From contig DAHXMX010000001.1 in NCBI GenBank assembly GCA_027371515.1, positions 1 through 36,012 of the forward strand: a stretch of 36,012 nt of DNA, given 5' to 3'. The DNA is from Neisseriaceae bacterium. GTDB taxonomy: Bacteria; Pseudomonadota; Gammaproteobacteria; Burkholderiales; UBA11063. This document shows, in pieces, positions 17,362 through 26,391 of this stretch (positions are counted from its first letter, which is position 1; every line of letters starts with the position of its first letter). The position numbers and the translations under genes were made by a program. Below the pieces are notes generated by a model. That model was not told where the DNA came from and searched no databases. It saw nothing but the letters and a program-made list of their open reading frames with translations.

Positions 17362-18723
17362 TTATGGTAACTTTTGTAGAATATCGGTTAGTTTTGAGAT
17401 TTGTGATAGTACACTGAGTTTTAAATCTTCTTTTTTGGCTTTTTCATCTTCGAGGTGTTTTTCTTCAGTTGCAGTAGAGTTAGCTTTTTCAGACGATTCA
17501 CTCAAAGCGGTTTGTTGTATTTCTTCAGCTGCTACAGCTTCATCAGTGAATTTCCTGAGATAACCAATTGCATCATCATTCTTACCATTTTTAAGCATGT
17601 CACATAGTAATGATGCATGTTCACGGGTGAAATGAGGTGTGTTATCACTTGTCTCATTATGCTGCTCTGATAATTGAATACCATTGTCTGCTGGCAATTG
17701 CGCAGATTCTTGAGTATTATTGCCCTTTGATAATTTTAGATTTTCCTGCACCGCACTTGATATTTCTTCGGCAGTTTGCACTAATACAGTTTTGTCTTTG
17801 GACATCACTAATTCCTCCATCTTAAATGCTTGTTTATTTTTGTTGTATACTCGCATATCAATTGCATTGGGTAATAATTTGATTGTGCTAAGTAAAATAT
17901 TGCGATCATTGTCTGAGCTCATATTTAGCAAATTGGTTACTAATAAATCTCGATCCCTTGGGTAAATCTTACCGAACTGTACCAAGCCCAGAACAGAACG
18001 TTCCACAGTTCTTTTATTTCTAATTGCTGATAATTGAATGTTGATGCCATTGATCTCATTATTCACAGCAGATAATTTTTTGCTTAATTCACCAATGGTT
18101 TTAGCGAGCATAGTTTTATCTGGTGCAATCCCATTTTGTGACATCTTAATTATTTGTGCACCATCAATAGCACCATATACAGTAAAGCTAATTTCCTCGA
18201 GTTTATTGGTGTCAGGATAAAATGCCATGCTGATTTGATTAAGAATCCCACCTTTAACTTTATCCACATACTCTTTTGTAGTCACAAATAATTTGCCCCA
18301 GATTTCGCCATAAGTGTCAGAGATATCCTTGAATTCAAGACGACCAAGCACTCTGCCAACTACAAAACTATTGTGCAATGTGTGTTCAGTTGTGACTGGA
18401 GCAAGTGTTACTTCATCGATAGAGAATTCTGGAGTCTTTTTGCATAGGAGTTTCTCAAGAAAGATGCGACCAATTGGATCTTTCTTATTGGTACGGATTT
18501 TGTTGTATTCAGCTTCAACTTCTTTGTTATATGTGGCAACCAGATTTTGTAATTGTTCTTTATTGAGAACTACATTGGTGCCATTGGCATCAGTGAATGT
18601 GCCAACTTTGCATAGCATGGCTGTGGCTATCAAGGACTCATCTTGTTCATGATAAGTTTGTACTTCACCAGTACTACTAAATAAGTATTTGCTGGATTTG
18701 CTGGTACTGTTTTGTGTTGACAT
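17362..18723 (-). CDS. Prohead protease fused to scaffold
   Basis: 453 residues from ATG 18723 (GGAG 9 bases upstream). The first about 215 residues resemble phage maturation proteases: FTDANGTNVVLNKEQLQNLVATYN, TTEHTLHNSFVVGRVLGRLE, LWGKLF-type strand and GGILNQISMAFYPDTN. A His (THEH/TEHT region, about residue 118) and a Ser (QISM, about 163) are candidate catalytic residues. The rest is helical, polar and coiled-coil-like (SELSKKLSAVNNEINGINIQLS; acidic Glu/Lys C-terminus), like an internal scaffold. One protein with protease and scaffold parts is known in Mu and other heads. The exact peptidase family is not certain. Confidence 0.6.
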   Translation of the reverse strand: MSTQNSTSKSSKYLFSSTGEVQTYHEQDESLIATAMLCKVGTFTDANGTNVVLNKEQLQNLVATYNKEVEAEYNKIRTNKKDPIGRIFLEKLLCKKTPEFSIDEVTLAPVTTEHTLHNSFVVGRVLGRLEFKDISDTYGEIWGKLFVTTKEYVDKVKGGILNQISMAFYPDTNKLEEISFTVYGAIDGAQIIKMSQNGIAPDKTMLAKTIGELSKKLSAVNNEINGINIQLSAIRNKRTVERSVLGLVQFGKIYPRDRDLLVTNLLNMSSDNDRNILLSTIKLLPNAIDMRVYNKNKQAFKMEELVMSKDKTVLVQTAEEISSAVQENLKLSKGNNTQESAQLPADNGIQLSEQHNETSDNTPHFTREHASLLCDMLKNGKNDDAIGYLRKFTDEAVAAEEIQQTALSESSEKANSTATEEKHLEDEKAKKEDLKLSVLSQISKLTDILQKLP

Positions 18724-18884
18724 CGATAATTGCTCCATATAAGAAGCAAGTTTATAGGTAATTTGGTACTTGATTTGTTTCTAATGGTGATTCTAGTTAT
18801 TTTTATGATTTGTAATAGACTATAGTAAAATATCGTCCATATAAAAATAAAGGAATTAACCAATTTAACTATTTATAGGTTTCT

Positions 18885-19145
18885 ATGGCTTCTTATCATA
18901 CTCTTTTAGCATGGCATAATAATGCAAATGCATTACATGCAAGTCCTACAAAACAATGGGCGTACCAGATTCACTTTATAAAAAACACTAAACAATTTGA
19001 GTTAGTATTGACTGATAACTATTCATCAACCAACAATAAGCAAAGTTCAACCCATGCTTCATTGGAGAATGCAATATTTACTGCTCAAAAACATTTTGAT
19101 GATGCAAAATTGATGATTAATGGTAGCAAACCTAATCCCAATTAG
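18885..19145 (+). CDS. Small orphan protein on the opposite strand (possible moron)
   Basis: 86 residues, read against the surrounding head operon. It lies in the gap between portal and protease-scaffold genes and overlaps the portal gene end tail-to-tail by 14 bases. A weak ribosome site (TAGG, 5 bases) precedes the ATG. The A/T-rich 100 bases upstream hold promoter-like hexamers (TATAGT at about 18821), none convincing. The text (KQWAYQIHFIKNTKQFELVLTD, then ASLENAIFTAQKHFDDAKLMI) looks like a small alpha/beta protein: two strands, then a helix. No family is recognised. It fits a moron such as a superinfection or host-interaction factor, but that is a guess. Confidence 0.6.
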   Translation: MASYHTLLAWHNNANALHASPTKQWAYQIHFIKNTKQFELVLTDNYSSTNNKQSSTHASLENAIFTAQKHFDDAKLMINGSKPNPN

Positions 19146-20778
19146 CATAAGGTGTTTCAGTTGTTTGTTTGATATCTCTAGCGTTTGTTGATTTTATACT
19201 TTCATTAACATCCTGAGGGATTGGTTTGTCAGTATAGCTAAAATCCAATATTTCACGCATGCGGTTTAAATCATCCATAATTTGCGTGCTACAAATACCA
19301 CTATTCCTTGCTGTTTCAAATAACTTGGCATATTTGAGCTTATCATCAAGTGTAAGTGTACGCTCCTTAAATGCACCAAAATTATTATACTCTGTTGGTT
19401 TGAAGTTTTTGTCAATAATATCAGCAACCAATTGATTGAGGATACAACTGGTTACTTCATCAATTGTGCCACCAAGAACCTTGCTGTGTAAGCTGTCATG
19501 CATATAACCCATGGCATATGAACCACCGCCACTATCAAACATGCTGGGCGGAATGCCTAATCCTTTGTAGATTTCTTGGTCATAGAATTGTAATATTTGA
19601 ATAAATACCTGTAATTCTCCTGTGACATCAACTGCTTGCACATCAAATGAGGTGCCTTTCATGCCAGGCAATACAAATGTACCAGTACCTTCGCGTTGTT
19701 CAGCAACTCTCAAACCAACATCATAATTAGTGGTCACATTGCCATTATCATCTTGAATTTGCTGCTGTCCATCGGTATAAATTACCATTTGTGGGAAAGC
19801 ACGAAATTGCAAAGCTAGTGCCATGAATTGTTGAATGCCATATTTAAGTAAATAGATATTGTAAATTCGACGTAGCAAACTTCTACCATATGGGTTATTG
19901 AAATTATCGATACTACGATTTACAAAATGAACACACTTGTCTCGTGGTATTTCAATTAGACCAAATAATTGCACATATGGTTGACGTGCTGGATAATCCA
20001 TATCGCCAAGTGCAGCTAATGGATCAATACCAATTAGTTCATTATGGCCAACGATACCAGTGTTGTTAAAATTACCAACAAATGAGCCTTGCATGGTCAT
20101 ATTTTGATAACCTGGAGTGTATGAGTTGATAATATATTGAAATACGCCATTGCGCTCTTTAACATTACCTTGTTCATCTACAGCAAATATTGTTGTGATT
20201 GGTGGCATTGGGGTAATTTGTTTTATTAAGTATCTACCACTTCGCTTTAGCTCTTCTTTATCAACTACTTTCTCGCCAATAAAGTATCCTGCCCACATTG
20301 AGGTTAGCATTTCTTTGATTAAACCCTGCAAACTACCTTGAAGATGTTTTAGGTTATAACGTACTAAATCTTGGATTTTTTCATTATCATGGTAATATTC
20401 ACCGATACTTCTCGCAACTAGTGAACTATTGATCTCCAATGCATTAGCAATAATTGGATCGGTATATGCCATACGCTGAAATGTACTAATACTGACAGAT
20501 GATGGATTAGTCACAAAATCACCGACCACATTGTACATGTAGGGTATTGCAGTGGCTAATGCTTCTTTTTGTTTGCTGCTTAAGTCAGGCATAATATCAA
20601 AGATAATATTTTGGAAATTTTGCAATGTTTGATTGATACTATTGAGTGAGCCTGGCATGCGTGGTTTAGTGGCGAATTTCCTAATATCATCAACTTTCAG
20701 TGGTGGCTTTTGTGGTGTACTTTGTTTATTTTTAGGAGCTGATCTTGCTTGATTCTTGTTTTTGTTTTTCGCTACCAT
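19132..20778 (-). CDS. Phage portal protein (Mu gp29/DUF935-like)
   Basis: 548 residues, ATG with AAGGTG 5 bases upstream; start overlaps the end of the terminase gene by 7 bases. The body carries the portal layout: DPIIANALEINSSLVARSIGEYY, a wing with MWAGYFIGEKVV, clip-region CVHFVNRSIDNFNNPYGRSLLRRIYNIY, and the long-stem LGIPPSMFDSGGGSYAMGYMHDSL. The last segment is close to the 'Gsya...vh' signature of the DUF935 portals. The N-terminal 50 residues are Lys/Asn/Pro-rich and probably disordered. It forms the 12-fold ring through which DNA is packed. Confidence 0.8.
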   Translation of the reverse strand: MVAKNKNKNQARSAPKNKQSTPQKPPLKVDDIRKFATKPRMPGSLNSINQTLQNFQNIIFDIMPDLSSKQKEALATAIPYMYNVVGDFVTNPSSVSISTFQRMAYTDPIIANALEINSSLVARSIGEYYHDNEKIQDLVRYNLKHLQGSLQGLIKEMLTSMWAGYFIGEKVVDKEELKRSGRYLIKQITPMPPITTIFAVDEQGNVKERNGVFQYIINSYTPGYQNMTMQGSFVGNFNNTGIVGHNELIGIDPLAALGDMDYPARQPYVQLFGLIEIPRDKCVHFVNRSIDNFNNPYGRSLLRRIYNIYLLKYGIQQFMALALQFRAFPQMVIYTDGQQQIQDDNGNVTTNYDVGLRVAEQREGTGTFVLPGMKGTSFDVQAVDVTGELQVFIQILQFYDQEIYKGLGIPPSMFDSGGGSYAMGYMHDSLHSKVLGGTIDEVTSCILNQLVADIIDKNFKPTEYNNFGAFKERTLTLDDKLKYAKLFETARNSGICSTQIMDDLNRMREILDFSYTDKPIPQDVNESIKSTNARDIKQTTETPYANWD

Positions 20779-22388
20779 CGTTGCACCTTATTAAAAGCAA
20801 AACTATTCTTCTTAAATCCTAATTCAGCAATGCGTGGTCTGCCATACAATCGACTTGCTATATTTGGTATTGCTAATTTATTCAGACTCTCAAGACTTGG
20901 AATGTGAATAATTGTATGCTTCACATAACCCAAAAACATAGTAGTACTGTCCACTAAATCATCAATACCATCCTTTTGTCCAGTGAATTGGCACAGCTGC
21001 TCAATGTAAAAATCAATGCGTGGCTGTAATTGTTTGGTTGGTACAAATACTCGGTTATTTACAAATTCATCCAGTACGTACTGAGCACGCTGTAATTTGC
21101 TTTTGTTTTCTGGATCAATTCCATAAACTCTAGGCAAATACTGGTTTAGTTCATCAACTAATGCTGCACCATTTGCTTTGAGTTCCACAAGTATTGCGGT
21201 GTAATTTGGGTATATTTTAATCAGATCAGCTATTTTGTTTTTTAGTTCAATAAAATTGTACTTTTCATTAAAAAAGTCTAGTAGATAATAGCGGTGATTA
21301 TTAGTTCCCCATAAAGTGATACCACAATCATCACCATGTTTGGCGCTTTTATTGAAATTGGTATCAATTGAAATATAGACTTGTTGTATTTCTGGCAATT
21401 GTTCATATTGATGAAAATAATCCCTTTGGAATATTAAACCTTTTTCATCCAGTGGCTCTTGTTGACATAGTGCTCTCCAAGCACGGATATCAGTCTTGAA
21501 TTCAGCATACAGGTGTTTTTTATTGACATCCAAATATTCACCAACTTGGCGTGAATCATAATGGTAGTTGATATGATGCGCTTCTTTCAGCGCTGGAAAG
21601 CTTAATAATTCCCATTTGATGTAATCTGCATCAAATTTATTGATTTCACTTTCCCTGAGAATCCTGCCAATTAAATCATCACTATGCCAACGAGTTGCAA
21701 ATACAACTTTGATGGTATTTGTTTGTTGGCGCATTCTGGCGGTTGTTGCATACCAATTCCAAACTTGATTACGGATTTTAGGGCTAAATGCTTCTGAATC
21801 ATCTTTGAAATAATCATCGATAATTAGTAGATGTGCTGGTTTCCCAGTAAGCATTGTTCTACGACCTGCTGCTTTGAATCCACCACGATTAGAGTTAACA
21901 TTACTAAATCCAAGGGCTGTAGCTTCTTTTTTCTTTTTAGTTTTACTATCTAACTCTTCATCAACATTCCATTTGATTTTACTTTCTGGAAACACTTGTG
22001 CATATTGTTCAGACATTATCAGTGGCAATATTTCATTTTGCACAACATCTTTGGCACGCTCTTCATTGTAAGTTGCATAGACCAAACGCTTCTCAGGAAA
22101 TCGTCCAAATATATAACTTGTAAGCAGTACACCTGCAATCAGTGTTTTGCCGTGCTGCGGCGGGAGCTGTATAATCAAGTTCCCACGTCCAGCATCAATG
22201 AATTGCTGAACTTTATTCATAATAACATCGTGATACCATTGCCAATCAAATTCTGGTATCATGAATTTGCAAAAGTTGGCAAAATTATTGATTTTTTGCA
22301 GCAACAGCCAATTATTAGCAATCTCTACTTCACCACTTGTGGCTATGCCTTGCTGGATTTTATCGAGTATAAGTTTTATTTGATGCAT
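20772..22388 (-). CDS. terL: Terminase large subunit
   Basis: 538 residues. The ATPase domain has Walker A PPQHGKT (about 76-82), Walker B LLIIDD (187-192) and coupling motif ATRWH (231-235). The nuclease domain follows with YISIDTNFNKSAKHGDD (about 340), VELKANGAALVDEL and GIDDLVDST, the three acidic clusters of the RNase H-like fold. It drives DNA into the prohead and cuts it. The start ATG has no clear ribosome site; it lies 7 bases after the upstream gene, so it is probably coupled. The portal gene follows at once, as is standard. Confidence 0.92.
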   Translation of the reverse strand: MHQIKLILDKIQQGIATSGEVEIANNWLLLQKINNFANFCKFMIPEFDWQWYHDVIMNKVQQFIDAGRGNLIIQLPPQHGKTLIAGVLLTSYIFGRFPEKRLVYATYNEERAKDVVQNEILPLIMSEQYAQVFPESKIKWNVDEELDSKTKKKKEATALGFSNVNSNRGGFKAAGRRTMLTGKPAHLLIIDDYFKDDSEAFSPKIRNQVWNWYATTARMRQQTNTIKVVFATRWHSDDLIGRILRESEINKFDADYIKWELLSFPALKEAHHINYHYDSRQVGEYLDVNKKHLYAEFKTDIRAWRALCQQEPLDEKGLIFQRDYFHQYEQLPEIQQVYISIDTNFNKSAKHGDDCGITLWGTNNHRYYLLDFFNEKYNFIELKNKIADLIKIYPNYTAILVELKANGAALVDELNQYLPRVYGIDPENKSKLQRAQYVLDEFVNNRVFVPTKQLQPRIDFYIEQLCQFTGQKDGIDDLVDSTTMFLGYVKHTIIHIPSLESLNKLAIPNIASRLYGRPRIAELGFKKNSFAFNKVQRW

Positions 22389-22395
22389 ATATGAA

Positions 22396-22584
22396 TTACA
22401 GCAATGTGGTTAAAATTATTGGTAATATTGGGTTAGACAATGGATTACTCAAGACGCCATACCAGGTAGTATTGGTATTTTGTTGCTCTAGCAAAATATA
22501 GCCAGTATTGCTTTCAAGAGCAATTTGCCCGCCATCTTCAAGCAATAAATATACTGGAATATCGTTTATATTGTTGGCATTCAT
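22396..22584 (-). CDS. Small phage protein with LLLE motif
   Basis: 62 residues, starting 2 bases after the previous gene. VYLLLEDGGQIALESNTGYILLEQ is a clear repeat of the 'LLLEDG...L.LE...ILLE' kind seen in small phage structural proteins of unknown function. The C-terminus is hydrophobic (ILPIILTTLL). It sits between a beta-rich small gene and terminase. Role unknown; a minor head or neck piece is possible. Confidence 0.55.
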   Translation of the reverse strand: MNANNINDIPVYLLLEDGGQIALESNTGYILLEQQNTNTTWYGVLSNPLSNPILPIILTTLL

Positions 22585-22586
22585 GA

Positions 22587-22913
22587 TTAGCCAACTGTTA
22601 CAGTAACATTTTGCGCATTGGTACTACCAGACAAACTTGCTCGCAAATAGATACTGTTAAAAGTTAACCCAACATTTAGAGCATTTTGCGTAAATACTGC
22701 TGGATTATTGTTAATATCAAGTAATGGGCTCCAAGTAATCGCATCAATTGACCATTCAACAGTAACAGTGCCACCGCCAAAACTGACAGCTTGCACTGCT
22801 AATGTATGTGATATTTGGTTTTGGAATGATACTGGATTACCAACAGTATCCTTATTTATTTGGTAAAGTAGTGGAGTGCCAAGTATTGGTGAATCTAATT
22901 GTGTTGCATTCAT
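22587..22913 (-). CDS. Small beta-rich phage structural protein
   Basis: 108 residues, starting at an ATG that overlaps the previous stop (ATGA). The text is all strands and turns: GGGTVTVEWSIDAITWSPLLDI, NVGLTFNSIYLRASLSGSTNAQNVTVTVG. It resembles a single beta-sandwich domain, like head-fibre or decoration pieces found in many phages near the terminase. No named family is recognised. Confidence 0.55.
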   Translation of the reverse strand: MNATQLDSPILGTPLLYQINKDTVGNPVSFQNQISHTLAVQAVSFGGGTVTVEWSIDAITWSPLLDINNNPAVFTQNALNVGLTFNSIYLRASLSGSTNAQNVTVTVG

Positions 22914-23266
22914 TCTCTGATTACCTCGTAATTGTTAAGTAAAAATTGGTATTTGGTGTATACCCAGTAATAAATTGTTTTGGTGGATTTATTGAATTTA
23001 CGTGCCATTTGCTCAATGGTTAATCTGCTATCAGATTGTTTTTCAAGAAAATAATACTTGGTTTTTACTTTGGGCAATTTTTGATAGCCGTCATCCGCAT
23101 TACAGGCGCCAATGATACCAGTAGCATTCTGTATATGACGATCAATACAATCTTTGGTGCGTAAATCTTCGCACTTAGATAGCAACTGCAAAATAACAGT
23201 TTTATACACAGTTGGTAACCGATATATCCTTCTGGCTAATTGAGTATCTCTATCTGGTGCATTCAT
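22910..23266 (-). CDS. Small HTH protein beside terminase genes
   Basis: 118 residues with a strong ribosome site (GGAGG, 7 bases). The N-terminus is basic and helical (DTQLARRIYRLPTVYKTVILQLLSKCEDLRTKDC), and residues about 80-105 (SRLTIEQMARKFNKSTKTIYYWV) form a clear helix-turn-helix. Start and stop overlap both neighbours by four bases. It could be a second DNA-recognition piece of the packaging machine or a late regulator of the structural operon. It is not assigned further. Confidence 0.55.
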   Translation of the reverse strand: MNAPDRDTQLARRIYRLPTVYKTVILQLLSKCEDLRTKDCIDRHIQNATGIIGACNADDGYQKLPKVKTKYYFLEKQSDSRLTIEQMARKFNKSTKTIYYWVYTKYQFLLNNYEVIRE

Positions 23267-23727
23267 TGTTTATCCTCCAATTTATCTAATCTAGCTTGCA
23301 GTTCCTTGGCTAAATCAGTTTCAGTGGTACGGAGTTTTTCATATTTTTGTTCTTTGTAATCATCGTATAAGCTTTCGCGTATCTTATTTTCAGTGACATT
23401 TCTAAAGCTGGTTATCATTAATTTGGCACATTCTATTTGTGATTTTTCACCAGAACGCATGCCTTCTAACAGTTGACATTCCCAGTAATACATTTGTTTT
23501 GTTAGTGCAATCTTTGCAGCATCTTTAAATGACGGGTACTCCATTGCCCACTGAACTATTTTGTCGGGGCTAATGTTGTAAACTCCAGCAAATGTTTCAA
23601 GTGAATGTCCGCTCTCACAATGAGCAATTAATTGTCTGCAATAATCTGGATTGAATTGAGTGTTAATTGCATAATTACTCTTTGCTTTTTTAGCAAACAT
23701 GTTGGGCTTTTCTAAATTTTTCATCAT
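23263..23727 (-). CDS. Terminase small subunit-like protein
   Basis: 154 residues. FNPDYCRQLIAHCESGHSLETFAGVYNISPDKIVQWAMEYPSFKDAAKIALTKQMYYWE (about residues 26-84) has the HTH layout of phage small terminases: Cys/Leu helix, G-S-L-x-x-F-A, I-S-x-x-x-x-x-W, then P-x-F-x-x-A. The C-terminus is a Lys/Glu coiled coil (KYEKLRTTETDLAKELQARLDKLEDKQ). It recognises the packaging site and feeds DNA to TerL. Here it is separated from terL by three small genes. Two adjacent ATGs (23727, 23724) are possible starts; neither has a strong ribosome site. Confidence 0.7.
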   Translation of the reverse strand: MMKNLEKPNMFAKKAKSNYAINTQFNPDYCRQLIAHCESGHSLETFAGVYNISPDKIVQWAMEYPSFKDAAKIALTKQMYYWECQLLEGMRSGEKSQIECAKLMITSFRNVTENKIRESLYDDYKEQKYEKLRTTETDLAKELQARLDKLEDKQ

Positions 23728-23786
23728 ACTGCCATTATAGATAAGTCGTTCTCTTACTTCAGTTTCTAAGTGTAGTTCTGGCTTAA

Positions 23787-24539
23787 TTACATGAGATCAA
23801 GTAAATTAGCCATAGTTTTATCAACAATTATTACTGATTTACACCGACAATTAATCTCAGTGCCTGGGTGACCGGTCTTTTCTGGCGGATTGTCCCAATC
23901 AAATATCTTTTGATTATTAGCCTCATGTGTAGGACGTACTCGATCATCTTCCATTGTTTGCCATTTATATTGATTTAACCCCAACGCCTTACATTTAGCT
24001 ATTGTGAGTCCTTGGGTAATTTTAATTACTTGGTCACTAGATATAATCTCAATTCGCTCATTGATTTTATTTACTGCATCGCTAATAATTTGGTTTTCTA
24101 CTTGTTTTGGAGTATTAAATAGTTCTTGCATGAGTAGTGACAACATAATCCCATAGATAAAATCATCACGTAAATTTTTGAGTACTGTGTAGTTCATAAA
24201 CTGCACCTGTTCGATGTAATATTGATATGATTGGCTATTTTCAATATTAGCGATGTTTTTGTCTGTATTGCTAGCAATTTGAGAATCAAATTCAGCTTCA
24301 TGATAGCTATTTATTCTGTCAAATAAACGTTTGGTGATTTTCTTGAGCTTGTCATTTGAGTAGTATTCAGTTAATGCATTTTGTAGTTTTATGGGATTGC
24401 TATTGTGATTATCAGTGCTGAGTTGGTTATCGAATAAGAAAATGCCGCTATTAAAAAATGCCAATAATTCATCATGATATTTATTTTCAATATTTTGGTT
24501 GCTCTCAACTGGCTGTAGCTCCAATGTTTGTGTTGACAT
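23787..24539 (-). CDS. MuF-like minor head protein (SPP1 gp7 family)
   Basis: 250 residues with a strong ribosome site (AAGGAGGG, 7 bases), in the tail end of the helicase gene. The C-terminal MuF domain (about 186-240) has all signature residues: YKWQTMEDDRVRPTHEANNQKIFDWDNPPE (Asp198, Asp199, Arg200, His205) and NCRCKS (Cys231, Cys233). The N-terminal 180 residues are helical and mostly not conserved. MuF proteins are ejected with DNA and sit near the portal. Position is odd: it is upstream of the terminase genes, not after the portal gene as usual. No toxin domain is fused. Confidence 0.8.
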   Translation of the reverse strand: MSTQTLELQPVESNQNIENKYHDELLAFFNSGIFLFDNQLSTDNHNSNPIKLQNALTEYYSNDKLKKITKRLFDRINSYHEAEFDSQIASNTDKNIANIENSQSYQYYIEQVQFMNYTVLKNLRDDFIYGIMLSLLMQELFNTPKQVENQIISDAVNKINERIEIISSDQVIKITQGLTIAKCKALGLNQYKWQTMEDDRVRPTHEANNQKIFDWDNPPEKTGHPGTEINCRCKSVIIVDKTMANLLDLM

Positions 24540-24542
24540 TGC

Positions 24543-26060
24543 TTATCCCTCCTTGTCTAGTAATTGTTTTTGCAATGCTTCAAAAGTTAGATGTTCATTT
24601 TTAAATTGACAGTTCATGATTGCCATGATTTTTACTGATTTATTTTGCAAAGTTTCAATACGATAACTTGCTGCTTCCAGTGCTTGGTAAAGCTCCATAG
24701 CTAAAACTGTGGTGATGCTTTTTACACCTGTGAACTTTTTTAACTTTTCTTGGGCAGATTTGAGAGATATTTTTTTGCCATCGACTTGTTGTAAGCAGTT
24801 ATCAACAAAAGTTTTAACTACATTGTGATAGCTGCTGGTACTGTTTTCTTCTAGTTTATCCCATAGAATCTCTGGAATATCAAAGCTGCCATCTGCAGCA
24901 AGGTATTTGTAATAATAATCAGCACAATTAGCTAAAAACTTATCGAATTCTTGGTGTAATTGAGATTTCCAATCACCTTTGCCATTTTTGTACCAATGAT
25001 TGAAGCGTTGTTTGCATAATTCAGTATCTAGGCGCAAATACAGCATTCGACTAGTCTCATGTAGTTTGTTAATACTGACAAATGGTGAAACATTACTAAC
25101 TGCAATTACTTTGTTGAATATTTTGATAGTTTTAGCTTGCTTGAATTTTCCCTGCATATGAATGTAGTCATTGCCAGTAATTTGCAATATTTCAGGACGT
25201 GATAATAATGCGCGCTCTTTGGTGTCAGACACAATAGATAACCTGGCTTGGTCTAGACCATCAAAACCGTATTTATCAAAACTAAACTTGCCTGCTATTG
25301 TGCGCACCAAATGTTCACCATAACGTTTTAATTCGTCAGCAATAACATTGACTACAGTTGATTTACCACTTAGTCCAGCACCTTGTAGCCAAAGTATTTG
25401 CCGTCCAAAGTTATCAGCCTTAAATATACTGTAAACAAATGCCATAAATAGTTCACGTTCCATTTCAAGATTAAATTGCAGTAAAAAATTGTCCCATGCA
25501 GGCGTTTGGTTATTTTTGTTAAGTTCGCGGATTTGTTCTAATGGAATATAGCTAAAACAATATTCATAGGTGGAGTTACTAATTGCTACAATGTTTGGTA
25601 CGTTGATATGGAAGCTCTTGCTTCTAATTAAATCCTGCAGATGCTTTTTGGCAATCTTCTCTGGCATGTGAGCAATGTTCTGATTGTTGGTAACATAAAG
25701 CATGTAGTTGTAGAGCTTGTGAAGGTGACGCTCTTCAATGGTAGATGTTAGATACTTCAGCTCATTGGTATTTTGATTGGTTTTGACGTAAATATCCAAG
25801 CCGTGTTCTTTAGCGACTATTGCAAAATTATAGCCCGATAATTTATCTTGCCCAGTAGTTAATAAATGTTTATTATATTCGGGTACATCACCAGCAAAAT
25901 AATCACTGATATGCTGATTAAGCAGTTCTAATTCTCGTTCAGTTAAATATGCTTGCAAAACTTCATAAGCAGTTTTACCGTCAAGTAAAATATTTCTGCC
26001 ATTATGTACCAACATGTTGCCAATTTGATAAATGCTTTGGATTTGATTATAAAGTGACAT
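24543..26060 (-). CDS. SF3 replicative helicase (D5/P4-type)
   Basis: 505 residues, starting at ATG 26060 with GGAGAG upstream and a 14-base overlap with the previous gene. The helicase core lies at about 205-350: Walker A GAGLSGKST (227-235), Walker B RLSIVSDTKE (273-282), sensor KVIAVSNVSP (317-326) and Arg338 in HETSRMLYLRLD. The C-terminal 130 residues look like the winged-helix end of D5 helicases. The N-terminal 200 residues (D5_N-like) do not show primase motifs, so a primase would be host-supplied. In P4-type systems it unwinds the origin. Here it stands beside a DnaC-like loader. Confidence 0.8.
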   Translation of the reverse strand: MSLYNQIQSIYQIGNMLVHNGRNILLDGKTAYEVLQAYLTERELELLNQHISDYFAGDVPEYNKHLLTTGQDKLSGYNFAIVAKEHGLDIYVKTNQNTNELKYLTSTIEERHLHKLYNYMLYVTNNQNIAHMPEKIAKKHLQDLIRSKSFHINVPNIVAISNSTYEYCFSYIPLEQIRELNKNNQTPAWDNFLLQFNLEMERELFMAFVYSIFKADNFGRQILWLQGAGLSGKSTVVNVIADELKRYGEHLVRTIAGKFSFDKYGFDGLDQARLSIVSDTKERALLSRPEILQITGNDYIHMQGKFKQAKTIKIFNKVIAVSNVSPFVSINKLHETSRMLYLRLDTELCKQRFNHWYKNGKGDWKSQLHQEFDKFLANCADYYYKYLAADGSFDIPEILWDKLEENSTSSYHNVVKTFVDNCLQQVDGKKISLKSAQEKLKKFTGVKSITTVLAMELYQALEAASYRIETLQNKSVKIMAIMNCQFKNEHLTFEALQKQLLDKEG

Positions 26061-26391
26061 TATCTATCTCTCCAGTATTTGGATATTGCCATTTATGCGA
26101 TTGGTAGCGATTGATTGCCTTGGTTAAATTTTGGATGTGCTGCAAATTATCAACTTTAAAACAATTTAAGTAACCAAATAAAGCCATATCGAGACCATGC
26201 AGTACCGATTTATGCAACAATATTTTCTGTAAATCATCAAGTAATCTATCAACTAACTTTGTCTCAAGATTTAGAATGCAGTCCAGTGTCAATAAATCGG
26301 TGATATAGGCAAAAAATCTATATTTATTACGTAGTTTTGTGTAGTATTTGTAACTAATCCCCAGCTCTTGATAAATAGTTTGATGCTTCAT
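26047..26391 (-). CDS. Small HTH-like protein, unknown
   Basis: 114 residues from ATG 26391, four-base overlap (ATGA) with the methyltransferase gene; an ATG ten codons earlier is inside that gene. HQTIYQELGISYKYYTKLRNKYRFFA (about 3-28) has a helix-turn-helix look. The rest is helical (LLDDLQKILLHKSVLHGLDMALFGYLNC). It could be a small regulator or a cofactor of the helicase, since the SF3 gene begins inside it. No family is recognised. Confidence 0.5.
   Translation of the reverse strand: MKHQTIYQELGISYKYYTKLRNKYRFFAYITDLLTLDCILNLETKLVDRLLDDLQKILLHKSVLHGLDMALFGYLNCFKVDNLQHIQNLTKAINRYQSHKWQYPNTGEIDNVTL

Noticed and set aside
18630..18863. 77-codon frame on minus upstream of the protease-scaffold gene
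   Set aside because: Overlaps the start of that gene in another frame with no ribosome site.
21996..22394. 132-codon open frame on + opposite the terminase gene
   Set aside because: Antisense of the terL N-terminal part, whose Walker motifs fix the true frame.
22396..22584. LLLE repeat read as a leucine zipper regulator
   Set aside because: Spacing does not follow a heptad, and the motif is a known strand-type repeat in small phage structural proteins.
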